From assembly GCA_903832475.1 (NCBI GenBank), contig CAILBQ010000453.1:1-28212 (forward strand): 28,212 bases of DNA. Reading direction: 5' to 3'. The DNA comes from an uncultured Acidobacteriota bacterium. Lineage in GTDB: Bacteria; Acidobacteriota; Terriglobia; Terriglobales; Acidobacteriaceae. Position 1 is the first letter of the stretch; each line of letters begins with the position of its first letter. Shown one piece after another: positions 1 to 9,804 of the stretch. Under the pieces are notes generated by a model. The model worked only from the letters and a program-made list of their open reading frames with translations, was not told where the DNA came from and searched no databases. Both the position numbers and the translations under genes were made by a program.

Positions 1-1284
<1,284 letters not shown>

Positions 1285-1310
1285 GTCGACATCTTTCCAA
1301 ATTCGATCGC

Positions 1311-1346
1311 CAAATCCCCTGCGTCATCGCGGGGGATTTGTTTTGG
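1311..1346 (+). terminator. Intrinsic terminator after pyruvate kinase
   Basis: A perfect 9-bp stem, CAAATCCCC (1311-1319) with GGGGATTTG (1332-1340), encloses a 12-nt loop and is followed by TTTTG. It lies 26 bp past the pyruvate kinase stop codon. The rest of the 263-bp gap to the next gene holds a short direct repeat (TCCGATCC twice, around 1372-1395) and no further gene that I can support. Confidence 0.85.
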
Positions 1347-1547
1347 GAGCAAACCGATGAAGTTTTCCGCTCCGATCCTCTCCGTTCCGATCCCCTGGAC
1401 CGTTGTGTTGGAGTGCGGGATGATGCTGCCTGCGCCGCCTATCGCAAGCGCTGACCGCGGCGGAGGATGAGCCGGATAGCTCAGACCCGGCAGATTGAGG
1501 AAGCCTAGGTTCGGACTAGCGATCCACGCTGAATCGAGGTAACACCC

Positions 1548-2657
1548 ATGGCAACTATCCAGTACGCTCCCCATAATCTCACCGCCGCGCCAATCGCTCC
1601 ACAAACCATGAAAGCCCTGGTTTACCACAGCGCGGGCGTTGAGAAGCATGCCTGGGAAGATGTGCCGTATCCCAAATTGATTGACGCTACCGATGCCATT
1701 GTCAGGATCACCACCACGACGATCTGCGGCACAGACCTCCACATCCTGAAAGGCGACCTGCCGGCGGTCACCGATGGCCGGATCCTGGGTCACGAAGGCA
1801 TCGGCATCATCGAAGAAATCGGTCCCGGCGTGACCGAATTCAAAGTAGGCGACAAAGTCATCATTTCCTGTGTTTCGGCCTGCACCAAGTGCGCCTTTTG
1901 CCGCAAAGGCATGCCGTCCCATTGCAGTTATGGGGGCGGCTGGATCCTCGGCTTCCTCATCGACGGGACGCAAGCCGAATATGTGCGCATCCCGTTCGCG
2001 GACGGCAGCCTGTACCATTTTCCGGAAGGCGCCGAAGAAGAATCCCTCGTCATGCTGAGCGACATTCTGCCGACGGGCTTCGAGTGCGGGGTGCTCAACG
2101 GCAAGGTGCAGCCGGGCGACACCATCGCCATTGTGGGCGCCGGCCCGATCGGCCTGGCCGTGCTGTTGACTGCGCAGTTCTACTCTCCCGCCGTCATTAT
2201 CGTGATCGACCTGGACGACAATCGCCTTGCCGTAGCTAAGCAGCATGGCGCTACCCACACCATCAACAGTGCTGATGGGAAAGCCGTGGAAACTGTGATG
2301 AAGATGACGGGCGGAGCAGGCGTTGACGTCGCCATCGAAGCGGTCGGCATGGGCGCCACCTTCGATATATGCCAGTCCATCCTCGCCGCCGGCGGTCACC
2401 TTGCCAATGTGGGTGTTCACGGCAAGCCGGTGACGTTGCACATGGAAAAGCTCTGGGATCGTAATATGTCGCTGACCACGCGCCTGGTCGACACGGTGAC
2501 GCTGCCGATGCTGCTCAAGGTGGTGATGGCAGGCAAGCTGCAGCCGGAAAAGCTGGTGACCCATCACTTCAAGCTGAACGACATCATGAAGGCATATGAC
2601 GTTTTTGGGCACGCGGCGCGGGAAAGCGCCTTGAAGGTCGTGCTGACCAGCAAGTAG
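1548..2657 (+). CDS. Zinc-dependent medium-chain alcohol dehydrogenase
   Basis: NAD(P)-dependent oxidation of an alcohol, or reduction of an aldehyde or ketone, in the cytoplasm; the substrate cannot be read from the sequence. At 369 residues it has the usual family length. Catalytic zinc ligands look like Cys60 (ICGTD), His82 with Glu83 (GHEGIG) and Asp171 (SDILPTGFEC), a pattern also found in secondary-alcohol dehydrogenases of the Thermoanaerobacter brockii type. The structural zinc site is the spaced set Cys112, Cys115, Cys118, Cys126. The Rossmann motif GAGPIG is at 196-201. The ATG at 1548 follows GAGGT by 8 nt. The first 20 residues are an extension before the usual MKALVYH start, so a shorter product starting at Met21 is possible. 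It appears monocistronic, between a terminator and a small gene 77 bp downstream. Confidence 0.92.
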   Translation: MATIQYAPHNLTAAPIAPQTMKALVYHSAGVEKHAWEDVPYPKLIDATDAIVRITTTTICGTDLHILKGDLPAVTDGRILGHEGIGIIEEIGPGVTEFKVGDKVIISCVSACTKCAFCRKGMPSHCSYGGGWILGFLIDGTQAEYVRIPFADGSLYHFPEGAEEESLVMLSDILPTGFECGVLNGKVQPGDTIAIVGAGPIGLAVLLTAQFYSPAVIIVIDLDDNRLAVAKQHGATHTINSADGKAVETVMKMTGGAGVDVAIEAVGMGATFDICQSILAAGGHLANVGVHGKPVTLHMEKLWDRNMSLTTRLVDTVTLPMLLKVVMAGKLQPEKLVTHHFKLNDIMKAYDVFGHAARESALKVVLTSK

Positions 2658-2734
2658 AGAGCGGTCCTGGACGGACGGTGTACATCATCCCTTCACACAT
2701 GCCCCTTACACTCGGCGGCAGGAGACACGTCCCC

Positions 2735-2968
2735 ATGACCGTCATGGAATCGAATTCAGAAACACTTCTGAGTCAGTACAACGCGGCTGTTGAAGCTTGG
2801 ATTGCCGCGATTCGCGCCGAGGAAAGTCTTGCCTCGGCGACGCAGACCGTTGCTCAAATCGATGCGTGGGAAGAAGCGGCCGACGCCGAAGAGGAAGCGC
2901 GCAAGAAGGTTAAGCAAGCAAAGAAGGCCTTCGAAGACGCCCTTCGGCAGAAATTCTTCAACTTCTAG
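2735..2968 (+). CDS. Small charged helical protein, unknown function
   Basis: I do not recognise this 77-residue protein. It is rich in Ala, Glu and Lys and looks almost wholly alpha-helical. An acidic stretch (EEAADAEEEARKK, about residues 45-57) followed by a lysine-rich one suggests a coiled coil. It has no signal peptide, membrane segment or cysteine. The ATG at 2735 is preceded by AGGAG about 10 nt upstream, which is better than the upstream in-frame ATG at 2678, so the shorter form is given. It lies between the alcohol dehydrogenase and mutL on the same strand. That it is coding rests on the ribosome binding site and the amphipathic composition. Confidence 0.6.
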   Translation: MTVMESNSETLLSQYNAAVEAWIAAIRAEESLASATQTVAQIDAWEEAADAEEEARKKVKQAKKAFEDALRQKFFNF

Positions 2969-3068
2969 CGCAGGTCACCCTGTTTTCCACCGAAGTCGTT
3001 GCTATCCCAGGACTCACACCGCCGCCCGGCATACCCGGGGGACCGCCATCTTGGTAGTCTGAAGAGCT

Positions 3069-5162
3069 ATGGGGCGCATTCGCATTCTCCCGGACCATGT
3101 GGCGAACCAGATTGCCGCAGGCGAGGTGGTCGACCGGCCGGCTTCGGTGGTCAAGGAGCTGCTGGAGAACGCGCTCGACGCCGGCGCCACGCGCATCGTG
3201 GTGTAGATCGAGGCGGGCGGACGCAAGCTCATCCGCATTACCGACAACTGCCATGGCATGAATCGCGACGATGCCCTGCTGGCGTTCGAGCGCCACGCCA
3301 CGTCGAAACTCCGCACCGCCGATGACTTGCTTTCGATTGCCACGCTCGGTTTTCGCGGGGAGGCGCTGCCGTCCATCGCGTCGGTGGCGCGGGTGCTGCT
3401 CGAAACCAGCGAGCCGCGAAGCCAAGAACCGGGCCTCGCCCCATCCACGCCGGCCGCCGGCACCCGCATGGAGATCGCCGGTGGAAGGATTCTTCGCGTG
3501 GAAGACGCTGCGCTTCCCTCGGGAACCTCGATTGCGGTGCAGGACCTTTTCTTCAACACGCCGGCGCGGCGCAAATTCCTGCGCGCGGAATCAACCGAGC
3601 TGTCGCACGTCGTGGCTCTCGTCACGCACTACGCGCTGGTTCACCCAGGCAAGCACTTCGAGCTGTCTTCAGCGTCCCACAACCTGCTCATGGCGCCGCC
3701 CGTGGCCCGAGCTGCAGAGCGCATCTACCAGATCTTCGGCGCTGACACGCTCGCCCAGCTCCTGCCCGTCGCTGCAGAATCTCCGCTCGATCACGCCGGC
3801 CTGCCCGAGCCGCCGCCCTGGAAGCAGGACCCCAGCGCAAGCCCGCGCGATCCCGGCACACTCAAGCTGAGCGGCTTCTATTCCAAGCCGGAGCTGCAAA
3901 AGCTGAATCGCAACTCCATCTATATCTTTGTCAACAAGCGGCTGATCCGCGACCGCCTGCTGCTGCACGCCATCAGCGAAGCCTACCGCAACACTATCCC
4001 CCCGACGTCATTTCCGGTAGTTCTGCTGTTTCTGGAAATGCCGCCCGAGGAAGTCGATGTCAACGTGCATCCGGCGAAAACCGAGGTCCGTTTCCGCCAG
4101 CAGAATCTGATCCATGACTTTGTCCGCGACAGCCTGCGGACGGCGCTGGTTCAGGCCCGCCCGGTGGCCGGCTTCCTGAATGCCCTCGAAACCAACCCGC
4201 AGGCGTCACCGTCGCTGATGCCGCCGGCACTCTCTCGCCTTCCCCACTCTCCTGAAGACAAGGGCGATGCAACTGCCGCTCCCGACAACGAGACAAATCC
4301 CGGCTTTCAGCTCACTCCGCCACCCGTAACGCCAGTCCCCGGCATGCTGCCCTTCCAGCAGCAGGAAAATCCAACTGCTTCCGGGGGGACATGGCAGCAC
4401 GCCGCAGCCGCGCTTTTTGCTCCCGCGGCAGAAGCGCTGGCTGAGGGGCGGCTGCAACATTCCTGCGGCGACGACCCAGCCTCGGCCAAGACCGAATCGG
4501 GCGACACATCAACCCTCACCGCGAACGTCGAGGCCAGCCGCGAGCAGGCCACTCTCAACGGCCTCGCCACCCTGAAGCCTTTAGGCCAGCTCCGCGATTC
4601 GTTCATTCTGGCGGTGAACGACGACGGCCTATGGATCATCGATCAGCACGTCGCCCACGAGCGCGTGCTGTTTGAAAAGATCCTCGCCAGCCGGGAAACC
4701 GAAGCCGTCCAGCGCCAGCGCTTGCTGATGCCGCTGTTGATCGACCTTCAACCGTGGCAGATGGCCATCTTTGCCGAAATTGCCGACGAGCTCGATCAAA
4801 ACGGCTTCGAAGCCGAGCCTTTCGGCCCCCGTACCCTGGCCATCAAAGCCGCGCCAGTCGGCCTGGAAGGTCGCGAACTTGAACGCATGCTCACGGAAGT
4901 GATTGAGCAGGCAGCACATAGCAACGGCTCTCCCGCGCCCGCTGCTCGCCGTCAAGACCTCGGCAGCCTGCGAACCCGCATCGCCGCCTCCATCGCATGC
5001 CACTCCGCGATCAAAGTCAATATGCCTTTGGAATCCCAAAAAATGGATTGGCTGCTAAAAGAATTATCAAAAACTGAACATCCAACCAGTTGTCCCCATG
5101 GACGTCCAATCGCTTTGAGGTATTCTTGGAAGGAGATCCAGCGGGCCTTCCTGCGAATCTAA
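3069..5162 (+). pseudogene. mutL: DNA mismatch repair protein MutL, interrupted by an in-frame amber codon
   Basis: MutL couples MutS mismatch recognition to strand incision. The full frame (698 codons with the stop) is collinear with the family. Codons 1-45 encode the classic start including ANQIAAGEVV and the ATPase motif ELLENALDAG. Codon 46 (3204-3206) is TAG where the family continues I-V-V-x-I-E. The frame resumes at once with IEAGGRKLIRITDN. Motif II reads DNCHGM (codons 59-64) instead of DNGxGM. GFRGEAL (94-100), a Pro/Ala-rich linker, the endonuclease-type motif DQHVAHERVLFE (from codon 525) and CPHGRP (675-680) are intact. Re-initiation at the ATG at 3258 would make a 634-residue protein lacking motif I, so ATP binding would be lost. 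The rest of the frame is undamaged, so this is a recent mutation or a sequence error. TAG is the normal stop of many neighbours (pyruvate kinase, cmk, gcvT, gcvH), so global recoding is unlikely. Confidence 0.9.
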
Positions 5163-5353
5163 GATTTTTTAGGAAGGTGGCACCCCGACTTCCAAGGGAG
5201 CGGAAGTGCCCGGCAAGTACGCCAGATCGGTTGCGATTGTCTGCTTCTTCAGTCCGGCTTTTCTCCGAACCCCCTTCTGGAGATCTGATTTCACCGGATC
5301 TGAAAAGGCGGAAGTTTGTCGCGACTGATTCAGCCTGGAAATGAGGTTTTTCT

Positions 5354-7324
5354 TTGACAGCAGAGCAGTTGGAAGCAGCGCGCGCCGAAAGGATGCGCCA
5401 AAACGGACACGGGGCAGTCACCATTGAAGATGTCCGCACCTGGATCGAGGAGACGGGTCTCTGTATCTTCCTCCCTCGTTCCGCGCAGGCAGGATTCACC
5501 ACTCCTACCTTTGTCGAGGCCATTGCCGGCCAAAGAACCACCGAACCAACCCTGGAATTGATTGCGACCGCCGAGTCGCTCCTGGTTCGCCTTGAGGCGG
5601 AGGGCGTTGCTGTGCGCCTCAACCTTGCAGGCCAGCCCGGCGACCAGCCAGACTACGTCGTCGCCAGCTGGGTATTGCCTTATATTTACGCTCTGCGCGG
5701 TGACCGCGACTGGCGCCGTTCGCCCCAGCTCACCGGTTCGCGCCAGGTTTCGCAGCTTGCCGTGCTCGCCGCCAAGCAGCTCGATACGGCCAACCTCAAC
5801 GCCATCCAGATCCGAGATCTGCTCGGGCGAGAAGTGACCGAAACTGCCGTGCTTCGCGCCCTCCACGAGCTTTGGAAGCAGCTTCGCATCATTCCCGTCG
5901 TTCCCGAAGTCGGTGTGCCCGCCCTCTGGCAGCCGCTCCGCCAGCGCTTCCAGAAGGCCATTGCCGAAGGTGCGTCCACGTCGCAAGTAACCGCCATCTC
6001 CGTTCTCGCCTCCATCTACCTGCAGGCCGTCATTGCCGCATCGATGGAAGATGTCGAGCTGTTCCTCTCCCCGCTCACCTCGCGCAGCAAGATTCGCGAA
6101 GTGGTTCGAGGCCTCGCCGCCACGCGCCAGGTCCACAGCACCACCATGGGCCCATCGCCTATGTATTATGTCGCCGGCACGCTGCCGGAGTTCCCAGTTG
6201 CGCCCAGCTTCCAGATCAGCAACGCGTACCCCGCCTATCGCGGATCCACCTACATCGGCACCGATCCAGACCAGTCGCACGACGAAGAATTCATCGACTT
6301 TCCGATTGCCGCGGCTTCGGTTCCGCCCGCTCAGGTTTCCGCTCCTCCCGTGGCAGCCACCAGGTCCTCCCTGAATTTCCGCCGAGCGGAAGACCTGGTT
6401 GAAGAGCCATCCCAGACCATTGACGACGAAGCGATTTCGTTCCTGGATGACCTGGACAAGGAAACAGCGCCCCCCGCGCCAGCGCCCGTTCGCCACAAGC
6501 CTGCGGCGCGCGCGGTAGCTCGTCCGGCAGCCGCCTCGGCCAAACCGGCTGCATCGGCAAAGCCCGCGCCTCGGCCCAGGAGCGCCGGCCCCGCGCATCC
6601 ACGGGAACGCAGCCGCAGCAGCGCTTCCGGTGACGCTCGGCCAGGTTCCGACCGCCGCCGCGCACCCATGCCCCGTTCTTCCAGCAGCAACGGCAGTGCA
6701 AGACCTGCCTCAGCCAGCCGCAATGCCGGGGCGGCCAAGGCCTCCGGCTCGTCGAATGGCGCAGCAGCCCGCAATGGCAAGGCGGGCAGCAACGGGCACC
6801 ATAGTTCCAACGGCCATGCGGCAAATGGGCACGGCACGAATGGCAACGGTTCCAACGGCCATGGCAAAACCAACGGCGCGCACGTTTCCAACGGGTCCAA
6901 CGGGTCTCGTACGTCCAAGGGTTCGAGCGGTTCTCACGCCGGCAAACCTGCCGCGCATACCGAATCGCGCAACGGATCGCACAAAGGCAACGGCTTCAAG
7001 CCTGCGGTGAACGGGAAAGCAGCCGGTAACGGCGCTCGTCCCTCTCGCCCGCGATCCGCTGAGTCCGCGGAGCGCGAACCGGCCCAGGCCAGCGCCACCA
7101 AGCGCTACAGCTTTTCCGGTTCGGCCAAGCAGGCTCCCAAGCCTGCAGCCCGCCCTCATTCCGGCAAGCCGGTAGCCAAGTCCGGAGTCAAACCAGTCGC
7201 CAAGCCCGCGGGGAAATTTGTCTCGAAAGCAGCTTCCAGCTCCAATGCACGGTCCGCGTCGGCCTCCAAAACCGGACGCAACGCACGGCCGACGCACACT
7301 GCGAACGCTAAACGACGAGGATGA
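5354..7324 (+). CDS. Winged-helix (possibly AlkZ-related) protein with long basic low-complexity tail
   Basis: 656 residues in two parts. Residues 1 to about 300 look folded; LNAIQIRDLLGREVTETAVL followed by ALHELWKQLRI reads as a winged-helix unit, and the whole resembles proteins annotated as AlkZ/YcaQ-related in acidobacteria. I recall that resemblance and have not tested it, and I see no glycosylase catalytic motif. Residues from about 370 to the end are disordered: Ala/Pro/Lys/Arg-rich, then an Asn-Gly-Ser-His-rich repeat stretch (about 475-535), then a lysine/arginine-rich tail with KPVAKSGVKPVAKPAGK, resembling histone H1-like tails. A nucleic-acid-binding role is inferred. The TTG start at 5354 follows GAGG by 7 nt; Met14 is an alternative. 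The stop overlaps the cmk start (ATGA), so the two are translationally coupled. It lies 191 bp after mutL. Confidence 0.8.
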   Translation: MTAEQLEAARAERMRQNGHGAVTIEDVRTWIEETGLCIFLPRSAQAGFTTPTFVEAIAGQRTTEPTLELIATAESLLVRLEAEGVAVRLNLAGQPGDQPDYVVASWVLPYIYALRGDRDWRRSPQLTGSRQVSQLAVLAAKQLDTANLNAIQIRDLLGREVTETAVLRALHELWKQLRIIPVVPEVGVPALWQPLRQRFQKAIAEGASTSQVTAISVLASIYLQAVIAASMEDVELFLSPLTSRSKIREVVRGLAATRQVHSTTMGPSPMYYVAGTLPEFPVAPSFQISNAYPAYRGSTYIGTDPDQSHDEEFIDFPIAAASVPPAQVSAPPVAATRSSLNFRRAEDLVEEPSQTIDDEAISFLDDLDKETAPPAPAPVRHKPAARAVARPAAASAKPAASAKPAPRPRSAGPAHPRERSRSSASGDARPGSDRRRAPMPRSSSSNGSARPASASRNAGAAKASGSSNGAAARNGKAGSNGHHSSNGHAANGHGTNGNGSNGHGKTNGAHVSNGSNGSRTSKGSSGSHAGKPAAHTESRNGSHKGNGFKPAVNGKAAGNGARPSRPRSAESAEREPAQASATKRYSFSGSAKQAPKPAARPHSGKPVAKSGVKPVAKPAGKFVSKAASSSNARSASASKTGRNARPTHTANAKRRG

Positions 7325-8070
7325 CCGCCCAGCCTCAGCCGGATTCCGCGAGCCAGCCGTCCTTTGAAATCCTTGCCGCCGCCCGCCGGGCCATCATCGC
7401 CATCGATGGTCCGGCAGGCGCAGGCAAGAGCACGGTGGCGCGCCACCTCGCCCAGTTTTATGGCCTGCTGAATCTTGAAACCGGCGCCATGTATCGCGCT
7501 TTCGCCCTCAAAGCCCTCACCGCCGGCGTCGGCCTGGACGACGTGGCCGGCCTGCTCCCACTTTCCGCTCAGACCACCATCCATCTCGAACCGACCGGCG
7601 AGGGCAATCTCGTCTACCTCGACGGAACTGACGTCACTGCCCGTCTGCGCGAGCCGGAAGTGACCGATGGCGCCTCCCGCGTCAGCGTTCACCCCCAGAT
7701 TCGCGCCTGGATGGTCGGCCTGCAGCAGCAACTCGCCGCTTCCGGTGGTGTGGTGATGGAAGGCCGCGACATCGGCACCGTCGTCTTCCCCCACGCCGAC
7801 GTGAAAATCTTCCTCGACGCCGCCCCGGAAGTCCGCGGCCTGCGCCGCTACGACCAGCTGGATCCGGAAGCTGCCGCCGAAGTCCAGCCCGAAGAAGTCG
7901 TCCGCGAACTGCGCGCCCGCGACGAGCGCGACCGCAACCGCGCCGACTCTCCCCTCAAGCCTGCCGATGACGCCGTGATCCTCGATTCCACCCGCTTGAC
8001 GCTGGACCAGGTCGTCGCCCAGGCCGAAGCTATCGTGGCCGCAAAACTAAGCGCACCGAAGTTCAGTTAG
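7321..8070 (+). CDS. cmk: Cytidylate kinase
   Basis: Phosphorylates CMP and dCMP with ATP to the diphosphates in the cytoplasm. The P-loop GPAGAGKST is at residues 30-38, followed by LETGAMYRAFALKA, which is typical of the CMP-binding region. The segment EGRDIGTVVFPHADVKIFLDA and the arginine-rich lid (RARDERDRNRADSPL) are diagnostic. At 249 residues it carries a leader of about 20 residues before the usual start of the domain. Its ATG overlaps the TGA of the upstream winged-helix gene (ATGA at 7321-7324), which fixes the start and suggests coupled translation. The gap of 106 bp to the next gene shows no convincing terminator. Confidence 0.95.
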   Translation: MTAQPQPDSASQPSFEILAAARRAIIAIDGPAGAGKSTVARHLAQFYGLLNLETGAMYRAFALKALTAGVGLDDVAGLLPLSAQTTIHLEPTGEGNLVYLDGTDVTARLREPEVTDGASRVSVHPQIRAWMVGLQQQLAASGGVVMEGRDIGTVVFPHADVKIFLDAAPEVRGLRRYDQLDPEAAAEVQPEEVVRELRARDERDRNRADSPLKPADDAVILDSTRLTLDQVVAQAEAIVAAKLSAPKFS

Positions 8071-8176
8071 GAAGTATCGAACTCCTTTTAAGTCAAGACG
8101 GCTTCAGCACGGGAAACCCCTCGCCGCGCACACCTCGCAAGAATTCTCCTGGTGTAAGGTAGCTGGGAGGGTAGCT

Positions 8177-9736
8177 ATGCGTTTTTCTGGGCCTCTGATC
8201 CACGCCACGCTCCTTTGCCTTCTGCTTCTCCCTGGCGCGGCGTCTATCCAGTCGCAGCAAACCTCCGCTGTCCCTACTTTTCAGTCCACCACGACGCTTG
8301 TCTTTCTCGATGTCACCGTGGTCGACAAGAAGGGACACATCGTCTCCTCCGGCCTCACCAAGGACGATTTCTCCATCACCGAAGACAAGCGCCCCCAGCG
8401 CATCTTTTCCTTTGAAGCTCCCGAATCACACGTCCCCGGCAAACATGCCTCGGACGATGCGCCCGACGGCAGCGTCCCTACCACCATTTTCGTGCTCGAT
8501 CAGCTCAACTCCAGCCTGGAAGACTTTGCCTTCCTGTGCGACCAGATGCAGAAGTACTTGGAAGCCCAGCCCTCCAAGCTGGCCGCCCCGGCCGAATTCA
8601 TGCTCCTCGGCAATCGAACCCTGGAACTTTTGCAGGGATACACGCGCAGCCGCGACGATCTGCTCTTTGCCCTGAAGCACGTTCCCACCGCTATCCCCTA
8701 CAAGAACAACGCAGCGTTCAAGGATGAGCGATTCTTCCAGTCCATCCAGGCTCTGCAGCAGATCGCATTGCAGAACAATGGCGTGACCGGTCGCAAAAAC
8801 ATCATCTGGATCGGCCGCGGCGGACCCGGCACCGCCTTGGCTTTGCGCAATATCTATTCCGTCGGCAAACTCGAGCGCATGGCCCACCAGACAACCAACC
8901 TGCTCGTCGATGCGCGCATTACTCTCTTCCTCATCTTCCCAGGACTCAAGCTTCAGGAGATCGACAGCTCGCCCGGCTCTAGGAGTTCCGACACGACCAC
9001 CGGCCTTGACCCCTTCGGCGGGGACATCAACTTCGGAGGCTTCGTCAATGAGACCGGCGGCCAGCTTCTCTATAACGAGAACGATGTCGACGAGCTGATT
9101 CGCCAGTCGCAGCGCATGGGAGCAAAGTACTACACCCTCACCTATCAGCCCAATCAGGAAGGCTCACCCACCGACGCCGACGGGAAATTTCGCCGCATCA
9201 AGGTCACCCTGCGCAATCCGGATCTTCATGTGATCACCAAGGGCGGATACTACGCCCCCGACGCCGATCATCCGGTTGACGCTGAAAAGCAGACCATCCT
9301 CAACGTCTCTCAAGCGGTTCAATCCTCCCTTCCCTATACCGGCCTGGGCATGAAGGTGGACAACATCGTTCGCCATCCCGAATCGCGCAGCGCCAATATC
9401 TCCCTGATCGTGCAATCGAAGAGCATCCACTGGGAATCCACGGAAGACGGCAAGAGCATCGCCAACCTGATCTTCCTTGCGGTCAGCTTCTCCTCGACTC
9501 ACCAGATCCTCGCCTCCAAGCTTCAGGGGATTGCCTTCTCCGCAACCACCCAGGACCCGGCGGCGCTGGCTCATCTGAACCTGAGAACCTCGATCACCCT
9601 TCGCCTCCCCTACAACACCCGGGCCATCCGCATCGCTGCGCAGACAGAAGACGGAGGCAGCCTGGGCGCGACCGACCTGAATCGGCAAGCCATCGACTCT
9701 CTCTCGGTAACCGCGCCTCACGCCACTTCGCGGTAG
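8177..9736 (+). CDS. Secreted VWFA-related acidobacterial-type protein
   Basis: 519 residues with an N-terminal signal peptide (hydrophobic HATLLCLLLLPGAAS, cleavage expected near residue 25). The first part of the mature protein, TTLVFLDVTVVDKKGHIVSS then LTKDDFSITED, is the hallmark opening of the VWFA-related family expanded in acidobacteria (TIGR03436-like; recalled, not searched). The von Willebrand A-like core follows from about residue 95 (TTIFVLDQLNSS), but its metal site is not a clean DxSxS, so metal-dependent ligand binding is doubtful. A C-terminal beta-rich part of about 170 residues has no recognised domain. The product is probably periplasmic or surface-exposed; its ligand is unknown. 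The ATG at 8177 follows GGGAGG by 6 nt, a strong ribosome binding site. Confidence 0.85.
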   Translation: MRFSGPLIHATLLCLLLLPGAASIQSQQTSAVPTFQSTTTLVFLDVTVVDKKGHIVSSGLTKDDFSITEDKRPQRIFSFEAPESHVPGKHASDDAPDGSVPTTIFVLDQLNSSLEDFAFLCDQMQKYLEAQPSKLAAPAEFMLLGNRTLELLQGYTRSRDDLLFALKHVPTAIPYKNNAAFKDERFFQSIQALQQIALQNNGVTGRKNIIWIGRGGPGTALALRNIYSVGKLERMAHQTTNLLVDARITLFLIFPGLKLQEIDSSPGSRSSDTTTGLDPFGGDINFGGFVNETGGQLLYNENDVDELIRQSQRMGAKYYTLTYQPNQEGSPTDADGKFRRIKVTLRNPDLHVITKGGYYAPDADHPVDAEKQTILNVSQAVQSSLPYTGLGMKVDNIVRHPESRSANISLIVQSKSIHWESTEDGKSIANLIFLAVSFSSTHQILASKLQGIAFSATTQDPAALAHLNLRTSITLRLPYNTRAIRIAAQTEDGGSLGATDLNRQAIDSLSVTAPHATSR

Positions 9737-9745
9737 ACTTGGCCC

Positions 9746-9780
9746 AAAAAAAAAGCGGCGCCCGCGAGGGAACCGCTTAT
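9746..9780 (-). terminator. Strong terminator at the end of the sigma-factor operon
   Basis: On the minus strand, AAGCGG (complement of 9773-9778) pairs with CCGCTT (complement of 9753-9758), with an inner CCC/GGG pairing closing a small loop. It is followed by nine T residues (complement of 9746-9754). This is 25 bp past the stop of the DUF4097-like gene. It also sits 9 bp past the stop of the plus-strand VWFA gene, so it could act for both, but the T-run favours the minus strand. Confidence 0.85.
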
Positions 9781-9804
9781 TCTTGTCCAAACTGGTGGAC
9801 CGTT

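Noticed and set aside
3204..3206. Programmed recoding of UAG (for example pyrrolysine)
   Set aside because: TAG is the ordinary terminator of many genes in this window, no special downstream structure is visible, and recoding is not known for MutL.
3069..3257. Frameshift as the explanation for the broken mutL
   Set aside because: Both sides of the TAG are in the same frame and collinear with the family, so a point change, not an insertion or deletion, accounts for it.
5163..5353. Small gene between mutL and the winged-helix gene (open frame 5090-5344)
   Set aside because: It overlaps the end of mutL in another frame, has no ribosome binding site, and its translation is not protein-like.
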